From Spirulinaceae cyanobacterium SM2_1_0 (GTDB lineage Bacteria; Cyanobacteriota; Cyanobacteriia; Cyanobacteriales; Spirulinaceae): DNA of 35,197 nt. Positions within the stretch are counted from its first letter, which is position 1. Each line of letters opens with the position of its first letter. The stretch is taken from contig JAAUTY010000051.1 in the NCBI GenBank assembly GCA_012031265.1, forward strand, positions 1-35,197, in the 5' to 3' direction. A program made the translations under genes and the position numbers. This document shows positions 1 through 8,279 of this stretch, in pieces. The notes under the pieces are model-generated. The model made no database searches and was not told the DNA's origin. It saw only the letters and a list, made by a program, of their open reading frames with translations.

Positions 1-1
1 C

Positions 2-292
2 AAGCAGGTTCTCCAGTTCGTACAGTTTCCTTGCCTGGTTATTGAAGTGCTTTTGCCTAGTACAGAGGCTTATGATCGCGGCGCTAAGTTTGCCCATTAC
101 CGCAATCTAGAAAGCTTGCAGGAGTTTGCCCTAGTCAGCCCTGAGAACATCTGCATCGATCTGTTTCGCCTGAATGAGCGCGGCCGGTGGGAGCTATCCG
201 CCCATACCGAAAATAGCTTCGTACAACTCACAAGTATCGATTTTAGTTGTCCAATTGAACTGTTCTACAAAGATGTAGACTTTCTGTCTTGA
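2..292 (+). CDS. Uma2-like (DUF820) putative endonuclease, C-terminal part only
   Basis: An open frame enters from the left edge and stops at 290-292, so only the last 96 residues are visible. The fragment has the Uma2/DUF820 signature: a hydrophobic strand ending in CLVIEVL, then a PST turn, then YDRG.KFAHYR..ESLQE. Uma2 proteins have the PD-(D/E)XK fold, and the Glu in IEVL is the expected catalytic acidic residue. They are highly multiplied in cyanobacteria and mostly of unknown role, often near mobile or defence genes. A GTG at 47 lies inside the conserved strand and is not the true start. The CRISPR-type RAMP gene begins 30 bases downstream, so it could be cotranscribed, but Uma2 genes are so common that the neighbourhood says little about function. 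Confidence 0.75.
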   Translation, partial: KQVLQFVQFPCLVIEVLLPSTEAYDRGAKFAHYRNLESLQEFALVSPENICIDLFRLNERGRWELSAHTENSFVQLTSIDFSCPIELFYKDVDFLS

Positions 293-322
293 GTGTTAGT
301 TTTCTGGAGTTAATCAAATAAC

Positions 323-2536
323 ATGAATCCTAAGCATATCAGATGCGTTCCGAAAAATAACATTGCATATGCTCCCTATAATTTTATAGAATTGGCTGAT
401 ACAACAGTGACTGTGCCTAGGGAGTCGTTACCTAAATATGACTCTTATTCATCGAGTCACAATACAGGGGAGATTAGATGTACTTTGACAACTGAGTCTC
501 CTCTATATATTCGATGTGGCTTGCAAGCCTCAGATTTTATACAGGAGAAATCTAACAGCTTAAATGATTTAGATAACTGTTCTCCAGAGGAAAGAGCGAG
601 ACGAACAAACTTCTTCACCAACCCTGCCACTCAAAAACCTGTACTGCCTGGAAGCAGCATTCGGGGAATGCTTCGTATGCTAGTGGAAGTAGCTGGCTAT
701 GGGAAGCTGGATAAAGTTGCTGACTCACAGCTTATCTATCGAGCAGTAGGCGATACAAGCTCGTTAGGGAATAGTTATCGAGAGCGCCTCATCTTGACTG
801 AGGATAATCGATATACTCCTTTAGTCAAAGCTGGGTATATGAAGCAATTTGGCTCCACATGGAAAATTTTGCCCGCCAAACCAATTATTGGAGACAATGA
901 GTCATTCGCTCGTATCGAGAAGAATGATTTTGATACCTCATCCCTGACAACATGGCATGGCTCCAAAAATTCTTATCAGATCAAAGTCATAGTTCAACAA
1001 CCTGACTTTCATGACCATCAATGGTATGCAAAGGCGCAATCTAGTGAGCAAGAAAACGCTTGTAGCGCTGTTTTAGTTAAAACAGGAAGTGCTCCTAAAA
1101 AATGTAGGGAATTTGTGTTTGGGATGCCACATGAGCAGCACGATGGCATTCCAATTCCTGATAATCTTAAACAAGACTATGAAAGACAAATTACTGATGA
1201 TCAGAAGAAGTTACTTGGTAATGATTGCGCTTTGCAAAATATGCAGCCAGTTTTCTATTTACTTGATGAAGATGGAAAGGTTGTTTTTTTTGGTCACGCA
1301 ATGATGTTTCGCTTGCCCTATGAGACTTCGCTGCGTGAATTTTTACCCGATTACCTGAAAAGCGAAACCTCAGATCCTCAGTACGTCGATTTGGCTGAAT
1401 CTCTTTTCGGTCATGTGAGGGATCGAAAATCCGATGATAGCCAGGTAAGTAAAGGTAGACTATCCATTACTGACGCAATCTGTACTCGTGAAACCCCCAC
1501 AAAGAAAATCAAGCCTAAAATCCTAGGAAGTCCGAAGCCTACAACTTTCCAACATTATCTTGTTCAGCCTGAAGAGCTTGTTCAAGCTAGAAATACTGGA
1601 AATCCTAATTTAAACAAGAAAGTTCTGAAGCATTACGCTAGCAACCCAAAGCCTATTTTACGTGGACACAAGTTCTATTGGCACAAACATAGCATCATCA
1701 CTGATCAGATCAAGGAATCTGACATCGGAAGGCTTCACAAATCAAAATCTCAGTATACTGAGATTCAGTTGATAGAATCCGGCGCGGAGTTCAAGTTTAC
1801 GATCCGGTTTGAGAATCTGAGTGATATTGAGCTAGGTGCGCTGCTTTGGGTGTTAGATCTGGCGCAAGATGAGAAGTACCGGCTTTCTTTGGGTATGGGG
1901 AAGCCGCTGGGAATGGGTGCTGTGAAGATTGAGCATCAGTTGTATCTGAATCAGCGCCAGCAGCGGTATCAGCAACTTTTTGAGAAGGAAGGTAGCGACT
2001 GGCTGACAGGTTACGCGGCGGAGCCCAATTCTCCACAGCCGTATATCGATTCTTTCGACCAGCATATTTGTGGTAAGATTGGTGCAACTGAGGCTCCGTT
2101 GAAAGATGTACGTTCGTTGAAAGATGTACGACGGATCAAGATGCTGCTAGCGATGCTGAGTTGGGACAAGGCTCCGCCTGCTGAGGAAACTCGCTATTTA
2201 GAGATTGAGTGTGATCCTAAGAAAACCAAATGTATTGCGGAACCCAAGAAGGGTAAAGATACTGCCAATGAGTATGCCGAGCGCCCGGTACTGCCGACGC
2301 CGCTACAGGTGATTGGTTGGGAGTGTCAGAGCGGCGACAATGGCGGTGGTGGTGGCGATCGCGGTGGTGGTGGTGGTAGTTCCCTGACTGAACCCAAGCC
2401 CGAGAAACCACGAAAGCGGTCTGGCAAACGCGATCGCCCTCATCGCAGCAACCCATCTGCAAACAAGTCCTCAGCCGGGGAAAACCCAAATCCTGTCCTT
2501 GCCAGACCTCCCAAGCCGCCAAAGCCCAAGCGGTGA
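323..2536 (+). CDS. TIGR03986-like type III CRISPR-associated RAMP protein
   Basis: This 737-aa protein looks like a RAMP-superfamily (Cas7-like) CRISPR protein of the TIGR03986 type. The N-terminal half has LPGSSIRGMLRML at about residues 108-120, the usual 'select a G-S-S-I/L-R-G' motif. A second glycine-rich RAMP loop, GMGKPLGMG, lies near residues 525-533. Family members are found in type III loci and are thought to bind crRNA or target RNA; the exact role of this family is unclear. The last ~75 residues are low-complexity: a run of glycines interrupted by a HIP1 octamer, then a Pro/Lys/Arg-rich basic tail that may bind nucleic acid. The first ~1450 bases are visibly AT-richer than the rest of the window and carry no HIP1, suggesting transfer. 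The nuclease and CARF genes follow on the same strand. No cas10 is in view. Confidence 0.8.
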   Translation: MNPKHIRCVPKNNIAYAPYNFIELADTTVTVPRESLPKYDSYSSSHNTGEIRCTLTTESPLYIRCGLQASDFIQEKSNSLNDLDNCSPEERARRTNFFTNPATQKPVLPGSSIRGMLRMLVEVAGYGKLDKVADSQLIYRAVGDTSSLGNSYRERLILTEDNRYTPLVKAGYMKQFGSTWKILPAKPIIGDNESFARIEKNDFDTSSLTTWHGSKNSYQIKVIVQQPDFHDHQWYAKAQSSEQENACSAVLVKTGSAPKKCREFVFGMPHEQHDGIPIPDNLKQDYERQITDDQKKLLGNDCALQNMQPVFYLLDEDGKVVFFGHAMMFRLPYETSLREFLPDYLKSETSDPQYVDLAESLFGHVRDRKSDDSQVSKGRLSITDAICTRETPTKKIKPKILGSPKPTTFQHYLVQPEELVQARNTGNPNLNKKVLKHYASNPKPILRGHKFYWHKHSIITDQIKESDIGRLHKSKSQYTEIQLIESGAEFKFTIRFENLSDIELGALLWVLDLAQDEKYRLSLGMGKPLGMGAVKIEHQLYLNQRQQRYQQLFEKEGSDWLTGYAAEPNSPQPYIDSFDQHICGKIGATEAPLKDVRSLKDVRRIKMLLAMLSWDKAPPAEETRYLEIECDPKKTKCIAEPKKGKDTANEYAERPVLPTPLQVIGWECQSGDNGGGGGDRGGGGGSSLTEPKPEKPRKRSGKRDRPHRSNPSANKSSAGENPNPVLARPPKPPKPKR

Positions 2537-2566
2537 TGTGATGATTTTGAGGGAGCGGCGATCGCC

Positions 2567-3166
2567 ATGTCCTACAGTCAATTCACGCTAAATCGCCTCA
2601 AAACCGACTTTGGGCTGGCGATCCAGGAGGGCGGCTCGCTATATGCTGAGCCGCCAGAGTTGCATCCCTCTTCACTGCTCAGCCAAACCCTACAAGATTA
2701 TTTGCCCCTCGCCCTCGCGATCAATAGCGAAAAAGCACGCTCAGAGTTTATTCTCGCCCCGATTCTCGGTGACCTACGCCGCCAAATCATGTCCCCGATC
2801 TCGCTGTTTTCGGGGAAAGAGTTTAATGTTGATCCGGTACAGGGCTTAGTTGGCTTTTGCGACTTTATTCTCTGCCGTTCCAGCGAGCAACTATTCATTG
2901 AAGCCCCGGTGCTGATTATTGTCGAAGCCAAGAACGAAAATATTATTGGTGGTCTCGGACAATGCGCGGCCGCGATGCTTGCTGCTCAAATCTTCAACGG
3001 GAGCCGACAGCAATCATTCCTGCACATCTACGGTTGCGTGACGACAGGCAATGTTTGGCGCTTTCTGCGACTTGAAGGAAGCAATTTGGCCATCGACAAC
3101 GGCGAGTATTACATCAAAGAACTCCCAAAAATCTTGGGGATTCTATCGATTCCTTTCAGTGAGTGA
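2567..3166 (+). CDS. Small PD-(D/E)XK nuclease-like protein in CRISPR-type cassette
   Basis: This 199-aa protein has no named family I can assign with certainty, but its pattern fits the PD-(D/E)XK nuclease core. Glu60 sits in SEFILAPIL, Asp99 in GFCDFIL, and the E-x-K triad is Glu120-Ala-Lys122 in IIVEAKN. A conserved-looking GLGQCAAAMLAAQIFN helix follows, resembling the Q-containing helix of restriction-type nucleases. No membrane segment or other domain is visible. It lies 30 bases after the RAMP gene. GAGGGAG is the ribosome site, and the whole spacer up to the ATG is a HIP1-containing palindrome (2557-2566). Its stop overlaps the GTG of the CARF gene (GTGA at 3163-3166). Cyanobacteria also carry similar orphan proteins, so a role in the CRISPR module is an inference from synteny. 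Confidence 0.65.
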   Translation: MSYSQFTLNRLKTDFGLAIQEGGSLYAEPPELHPSSLLSQTLQDYLPLALAINSEKARSEFILAPILGDLRRQIMSPISLFSGKEFNVDPVQGLVGFCDFILCRSSEQLFIEAPVLIIVEAKNENIIGGLGQCAAAMLAAQIFNGSRQQSFLHIYGCVTTGNVWRFLRLEGSNLAIDNGEYYIKELPKILGILSIPFSE

Positions 3167-4122
3167 AACCTCTCATGCAAACAATCATCATGACTGTCGG
3201 TACGTCCCTACGAACCAACTCCGATCGCGATCTACCTAATGAGCAGCAGCGTCCTTGGGTGAAGCACCATGATCGGTTTCCAGGTCAGCGTATCTTCAGT
3301 GGCATTGATGAACCTCTAGGCTGGATGAAAACAGCAGAGCTTGAGCTGATCAGTGCCGAAACCAATACTTTTTGGCGGCTTGATCCGGAGCCAAGCGATC
3401 GCCTACTCCTCCTCCACTCTGCCACGCAATCTGGGCAAGAATGTGCTGAGGTTTTGCAAGCGTATTTTCGAGATCACATCGGGCAGAGACGGGTTGACAT
3501 TGAGCCAATTCCCGACATCAATTACGAGCTAGAAGAGCTTGGCTCGCCATTGGAGCAGATGGCTCGGCTATTACGGCAGCGCATCGAACAAGCCCAAACC
3601 CACGGGTCAGTCACTCTAGCTGCAACCGGCGGGTTCAAGGCACAGACAATGGTTATGGGGCTGATCGGCAATGCGCTGGGGGTGCCAGTCTGCTATGTGC
3701 ATGAAGCCTACAAAACTCTGGTTTATCTCCCCTATATCAACACTAGCGGGCAACCGGAGCCTGTGCGCTACTCCCAAAGTAATCTGCCAGCATCGGGGCG
3801 ATCGCGCGACGACGTGATTCAAGTCCAAGCCGCCAAAAAAGGTCACCACCGCCCCAAAAGCTGGCCCAAAGTCGAGAAAATTCTCCGCGATCTGGCCTGG
3901 GTCGATTTAGTCCGCTTTGATTCCCAAGCCTTCAATGCGCCTAAAAATAACGTCAAAGGCTCGCCCCGAGACCTGGACGACGGTCGCAAAGCCCTCTGGT
4001 TGCATCTCCACGACAGCGACGAGTCTCACATCGCCGTCACAATTGAGACCACAGGTCATACGCCCGAACACTTGCAAGCAGCGGCCGCGGAGCTACGTGA
4101 ACGACTGGGGCGGATTTTTTAG
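3163..4122 (+). CDS. CARF-domain CRISPR accessory protein, APE2256 (TIGR02619)-like
   Basis: The N-terminal half carries marks of the APE2256-type CARF family: MTVGTSLRTN at residues 10-19 (nucleotide-binding loop after the first strand), SAETN near 64-68, and ATGGFKAQ at 154-161. CARF domains bind cyclic oligoadenylates made by Cas10; some members of this broad group are ring nucleases that degrade the signal, others activate attached effectors. The C-terminal ~110 residues show no HEPN or nuclease motif that I can see; they are basic, then acidic, and may be a small winged-helix or dimerisation domain. The GTG at 3163 overlaps the previous stop; ATG at 3175 or 3190 is equally plausible because the family usually starts just before the TVGTS strand. 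It converges on the minus-strand gene that ends 18 bases away. Confidence 0.75.
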   Translation: MKPLMQTIIMTVGTSLRTNSDRDLPNEQQRPWVKHHDRFPGQRIFSGIDEPLGWMKTAELELISAETNTFWRLDPEPSDRLLLLHSATQSGQECAEVLQAYFRDHIGQRRVDIEPIPDINYELEELGSPLEQMARLLRQRIEQAQTHGSVTLAATGGFKAQTMVMGLIGNALGVPVCYVHEAYKTLVYLPYINTSGQPEPVRYSQSNLPASGRSRDDVIQVQAAKKGHHRPKSWPKVEKILRDLAWVDLVRFDSQAFNAPKNNVKGSPRDLDDGRKALWLHLHDSDESHIAVTIETTGHTPEHLQAAAAELRERLGRIF

Positions 4123-4140
4123 GGAGATTGAACCATTGAT

Positions 4141-6987
4141 TCAGAGCGTCATCGGCACAACCGGCTCGATCTCAGGGTGGTCGCCGCCAACCTGATTGGT
4201 GCGAAGGACGAGCGCCGATGCACCGTGCTCGAGAAAAACTTTGACCACCGTATCGCTTGCCAAGCGTGGCAACATCGTCCGCCAGCTCACTAAACCACGC
4301 GCCAGGTTGCGGAGCGGGCGATCCTCGAGGCTGATGCCCAGCATTGAGTCATTCTCCACCTGCCAATCGGCGCGGACGCTGCCCAGAGGCAGAAGCTGCC
4401 GTCGCAGCGATCGCTCCAGTCGCAGCAATGCCTGCAATCGCTGCGCCTGCTCCGGTTCACACTGCTCCCAGGCTTGCAACCCAGCCGGATCCGGCCCTTG
4501 CACCGCCGCTAGTACCCGCTGAATCGTATCGTAAAGCGCTTGATTCGAGTCCTGAGCGCAATTATTCGCTGGCCCGACGAAGGTTGCACCCGTGCCATCG
4601 CCGACTCGGTAGCGCGCCATCATCGCCTCAAGCTGGCGACCGAAACCGGTGAGCGGCGATCGCGTTTCGCCTCCAAGGGTATAGCTGCCCGTAAACGGCG
4701 GAAAGCGGATGAGAATATCGGCCACCGGGCGCGTCCCCAGCCAGCCGACTTGGCGATCGCCCATATACCGCCACCAAGCCTGCATCCCGGCGATGATGCC
4801 ATCGACATTGTGCGCGTAGACCTGCTGATAGCGAATCGCCAGGCTCAACTCATTCGCCAGCGGTTCATGAATCACCTCAGCGACACCATAGGCAAAATGT
4901 CCAAAAAACAGCCCTGCCTGCGCCGCCCGCTCCCGTTGCTCGCCACCGATGCCGCCATAGACATGGACGACGAGCAGGCGATCGCCCACCTGCCATTCCG
5001 ACAGTAGAGCCGCCGCACTCAACCGCCGCTCGCTGACCAGCACCGAACTCACCGTCCCCGGCGTAGTCTGCTGCCAAGCCTCGCGCTTAACATAACGCCA
5101 AGCCGCTCGTTGCCCTGTAATCACCTGTTGCGGCGGCCAACGCAGCAGTGCTCGCGGCGCAAGTGACTGCACCACAAACCCACCCAGCCCATCCGGCACT
5201 CCGCTGACATACCAGCCCAGCGCATTCAGCGGCATCTGATCAAGGCGGCGCGCGGTGGCGGGCAAAATTCCCTCGCCATTCGCGACGGGTTCCGGCAAAC
5301 GCAGTACCACTTCTGGGCCGAGAAACTCACGCGCCACCGGGTCAAAATGGCGGGCCTGCCAAGTCTCATTGCCCAACGCGGCTTGGAATTGCACCAGCGC
5401 CAGGGCAACGCCTGTGGTCTGGATCGGCTCGCTGACGATCACCAACCCAGGCTCTTCACTCTCACCAGCAGTCAAAATTTCCACCGGCTCCGGCAAGGCA
5501 ACCAACTGGTCATCGCGCGATCGCGACCCCGCCAACGACTCCAGCGGTGTCACCTGCCGCCAACCATGCAGCCGTGCCGGATGCACCACCCCTTGCCGCA
5601 GACTGTAGGCCGTTTCGCCGCTGAAATGCACATCCATGGTCACTGATTGCAGCAGCGGTGCTTGCCAAATGAGGCGTAGCCGTCGCCCAACCCAATCTGC
5701 CCAAGCGGGGGGAGCTGTGAATACTTCAAACTGCACACCAGCCGCGCGCTCCGGAGCCGTAGGCAAGATCAGCCGCCCCAGCCAAGCCGCCAGCGGTCGA
5801 AAGTAATGAGGATTTGGCAAGGCTTGCGTGTCGCGGGCACAAGCCAGTTGATGCCAATCATTGGCTTGGTAACGCTCGTAGTTGTTGACCTGTTGGCGCG
5901 GTGGTGGGGCGGGCAAACGTTGACCGGTGAGAATTTCGACTACCAGATCCACGGTTTGCTGCATGTGGGTGCGGCCGTCCGGCAACTGCGCTTCAGCATC
6001 GAGAATTCCTCCTGGCAGCTCATGTCCCACCGGCCCTAGGGAAATCAGGCTGATTTTGCCGCGCCGCTGCGCCCGATTCCAGTAAGAGAGAAATGCCAGT
6101 TTCCAGCGACGTGGAAAGGCAATCGGCCCCAGACGCTCCACCGAATCGCGATCGCCCACCAGATGATAAACGTGCTCCGCTTGCAGAAACTGGTTGTTGC
6201 CACTGAACACACCGCCAAGCGAAATCACCTCAATCGAGGCTCCCAGCGCGCGACGCAAGTAGGGCAGCGCCCCCAACGAAATCTGCCCGCCGCCACTGAA
6301 CCCTAGCAACGTCACCGGCGTTCCACTGCCCAGCGGGTAGCCATTGGCTTGCAAGCTATCGTAGATGACCTGCGCCATCCCCTGGTTGTAGATCGGCCCG
6401 TAGCGCTGGTCGGCAGAGACAGCAACAATAGTGACATTGCGAAGATTGATGGCTAGGCCGAGCAAATTTTGAGGATTCCGCAAGCGCAAGCGATCCGCCC
6501 AGCGCCAAAACACGGCCAGCCAGCGACCTTCCGTCATCGGGCGATTGAGCACCGAGTAGGGCATGATGCCGCGTAGGATCGCAATGTCATCGGGCAAATG
6601 CGCCGCCAACCGCCGCAGAAAATCCTCCCCTTCCGGCAAAGCTTCGTCAGAGGCCTGTCCGATGCCGTCGAGGTAAACCACGAAGCGGGAGAGTGGGCGA
6701 TCGCCCGCTACCGGCGCAGCTAACTCACCAACTGGCGTGGTCTTGACCGCATCACCATACCAGCCCGCCCACCAACCTAGGGCTTCCAGCGGTGCGAGAA
6801 AAGCGGCGACGAGAAAAATCATCAGCCCCACCACCGCCAAATCCAGCGCCAAACCCAAGGTGCCGCGCAGCGTCAGGTAAGCAAAACGCAGCATCAAGCC
6901 GGTTCCGGGTAGGACAACAATCACCACCAAAGCGATCGCCACCCAGAACGACCAGCGCCGCCAACGTCCCGGCATCCAGCTATTCAT
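4141..6987 (-). CDS. Large membrane-anchored alpha/beta-hydrolase-like protein
   Basis: I do not recognise a named family for this 948-aa protein. The N-terminus has two membrane segments (about residues 12-35 and 43-68). A region follows that resembles an alpha/beta hydrolase: VVYLDGIGQ near 103-111, a strand VTLLGF, and the nucleophile elbow GFSGGG with Ser231. The remaining ~650 residues are soluble, Trp-rich and without motifs I can name. The reading frame stays open upstream to 7236, but that part lies inside the neighbouring gene. ATG at 6987 overlaps that gene's stop (ATGA) and directly precedes the first membrane segment, so I chose it. It is the last gene of the DUF1269, membrane protein, hydrolase run. 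A lipase, esterase or cell-envelope function is a guess from the elbow and the membrane anchor. Confidence 0.7.
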   Translation of the reverse strand: MNSWMPGRWRRWSFWVAIALVVIVVLPGTGLMLRFAYLTLRGTLGLALDLAVVGLMIFLVAAFLAPLEALGWWAGWYGDAVKTTPVGELAAPVAGDRPLSRFVVYLDGIGQASDEALPEGEDFLRRLAAHLPDDIAILRGIMPYSVLNRPMTEGRWLAVFWRWADRLRLRNPQNLLGLAINLRNVTIVAVSADQRYGPIYNQGMAQVIYDSLQANGYPLGSGTPVTLLGFSGGGQISLGALPYLRRALGASIEVISLGGVFSGNNQFLQAEHVYHLVGDRDSVERLGPIAFPRRWKLAFLSYWNRAQRRGKISLISLGPVGHELPGGILDAEAQLPDGRTHMQQTVDLVVEILTGQRLPAPPPRQQVNNYERYQANDWHQLACARDTQALPNPHYFRPLAAWLGRLILPTAPERAAGVQFEVFTAPPAWADWVGRRLRLIWQAPLLQSVTMDVHFSGETAYSLRQGVVHPARLHGWRQVTPLESLAGSRSRDDQLVALPEPVEILTAGESEEPGLVIVSEPIQTTGVALALVQFQAALGNETWQARHFDPVAREFLGPEVVLRLPEPVANGEGILPATARRLDQMPLNALGWYVSGVPDGLGGFVVQSLAPRALLRWPPQQVITGQRAAWRYVKREAWQQTTPGTVSSVLVSERRLSAAALLSEWQVGDRLLVVHVYGGIGGEQRERAAQAGLFFGHFAYGVAEVIHEPLANELSLAIRYQQVYAHNVDGIIAGMQAWWRYMGDRQVGWLGTRPVADILIRFPPFTGSYTLGGETRSPLTGFGRQLEAMMARYRVGDGTGATFVGPANNCAQDSNQALYDTIQRVLAAVQGPDPAGLQAWEQCEPEQAQRLQALLRLERSLRRQLLPLGSVRADWQVENDSMLGISLEDRPLRNLARGLVSWRTMLPRLASDTVVKVFLEHGASALVLRTNQVGGDHPEIEPVVPMTL

Positions 6988-7682
6988 TCGCGGCGATCGC
7001 CCCCCTGATGCTCCTGCCCCGATTGCAACAATTCCTGCAAACGCTGCCGATTGGACACCAGCGCCACACCCGCCACATAATCGCGCAGCCAGCGCCCAAA
7101 ATTCATCACCGGCTGACCGGCCGTACGTTGCAGCACCTGCAACACCAGCCAACCGAGCACCATACACCAAAACGCTCCCCAGACATCGAGTCCGGCGATC
7201 GCCCGCATTCCAGTCACGAAGGCGAGCGCCGTCCACAAGGACAATAGGGTGAGCCAGGGAACCCCCAGATAGGGCAGCGCCCCGAGCAAGCTGAAAAGCT
7301 GCGGCGCGTGCGCGAGACCGAGGGCCCGAGTGACTAGATCAACCGGCAAGCTGACCCCAAATCCGAAGCGCGCCACCAGCCCAGTACTCACAGCCCAAAA
7401 GATAAACCCAGCCACGAAAAAAATCGCCTCCAACAATAGGCTGAGGACAAACCGCAGCGGCTGCACGCGATTGATAAATAGGATGAAGGCCTGAGCGATG
7501 CCGCGCGAGAGACCTGCCAACAGGGTCACCAAAATTCCCAGGCGGCGATCAGGAGCGAACTCTTCCACACGCTGAAAGATTTCTACATCCAATCTGAGCG
7601 CCCCCCAAATGGCATCACCCAGACCTAGCCCTGCGTCCTGGCTGGCTACCGCCAGGAGTTCAACTCCCCAAAAATCGGTCAT
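6984..7682 (-). CDS. Conserved polytopic membrane protein (Yip1-like topology)
   Basis: This 232-aa protein has four to five hydrophobic segments, roughly residues 50-72, 78-105, 128-150, 152-170 and 172-190, between a soluble N-terminus and a basic, Gln-rich C-terminal tail. The layout recalls Yip1-type membrane proteins, but no diagnostic residue is visible and the assignment is tentative. It starts 7 bases after the DUF1269 gene and overlaps the large hydrolase-like gene by four bases, so the three are probably one transcript with coupled translation. That makes it a likely membrane partner of the hydrolase-like protein. Confidence 0.65.
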   Translation of the reverse strand: MTDFWGVELLAVASQDAGLGLGDAIWGALRLDVEIFQRVEEFAPDRRLGILVTLLAGLSRGIAQAFILFINRVQPLRFVLSLLLEAIFFVAGFIFWAVSTGLVARFGFGVSLPVDLVTRALGLAHAPQLFSLLGALPYLGVPWLTLLSLWTALAFVTGMRAIAGLDVWGAFWCMVLGWLVLQVLQRTAGQPVMNFGRWLRDYVAGVALVSNRQRLQELLQSGQEHQGGDRRE

Positions 7683-7689
7683 CCCATTA

Positions 7690-8181
7690 TTAAACCGACT
7701 CGTCTTCCATGGCCGCCTTTAGCTTCGCTTCGTCGTCGGCTGAGAGTGAGGTGCGGAGGATTTTGCCGTGGTAGGGTTTTAGCTCTCCGATCACTTTATC
7801 AGGGGTAGCGTTGCGAACCAAAACGAACAGTGCTGAGGTATTGGGTGTCAATGTTTCGCCCAGTTCCTTCATGAAATCATCGTTAATCCCGATGTCAGTG
7901 AATTTGCCGCCCAAAGCGCCGGCCGCCGCACCAGCAGCCAGCCCCAATACTGGTGCAAAGAGTAGGGTGCCGAAAAGCAAACCCCAGAAGCCGCCGCTGA
8001 GTACGCCAGCCGTGACCAGATCCTGGGCTTGTTTGACTTTGGCTTTGCCTTCTTTGTCTTTGACCACAACAGCAGCATCTTCGAGATCGATGAGGTGTTC
8101 CTTTTGCAATCTCGAAAGTGTCAGCAAGACTTCATCGGCCTTGTAAGGATCATCAAATCCAATCGCGACTAATGTACTCAT
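7690..8181 (-). CDS. DUF1269 glycine-zipper protein
   Basis: This 163-aa protein matches the DUF1269 pattern. It opens with STLVAIGFDDPYKADEVL, has the VVVKD strand, then a long Gly/Ala-rich hydrophobic stretch (about residues 60-93, GLLFGTLLFAPVLGLAAGAA) of glycine-zipper type, and ends with a second small alpha/beta unit containing SALFVLVR. Family members are small membrane-associated proteins, often stress-linked, of unknown biochemistry. The frame is open upstream to 8250, but the ATG at 8181 has a good CGGAGGT ribosome site seven bases away and starts the conserved sequence. It appears to be the first gene of a three-gene run with the membrane protein and the large hydrolase-like protein. 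Confidence 0.82.
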   Translation of the reverse strand: MSTLVAIGFDDPYKADEVLLTLSRLQKEHLIDLEDAAVVVKDKEGKAKVKQAQDLVTAGVLSGGFWGLLFGTLLFAPVLGLAAGAAAGALGGKFTDIGINDDFMKELGETLTPNTSALFVLVRNATPDKVIGELKPYHGKILRTSLSADDEAKLKAAMEDESV

Positions 8182-8279
8182 TGATATAACCTCCGTGACA
8201 AAGTAGTGAGCAAACCAAATTGCCCGTAGCCTATCACGGCCACCGGACACGCGATCGCTCCCGTCATTCTTCAGGAAAA

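Noticed and set aside
1-4140. CRISPR repeat-spacer array
   Set aside because: No regularly spaced direct repeats are present in this or any other part of the window.
6988-7236. In-frame N-terminal extension of the large hydrolase-like gene by 83 residues
   Set aside because: It lies fully inside the upstream membrane-protein gene in another frame, is Ala/Gly/Arg-rich as expected for an antisense-like shadow, and the ATG at 6987 overlaps the upstream stop and precedes the first membrane helix.
6792-7247. 151-codon plus-strand frame, Pro/Ser/Arg-rich
   Set aside because: Antisense to two well-supported genes, with composition typical of a shadow frame and no ribosome site.
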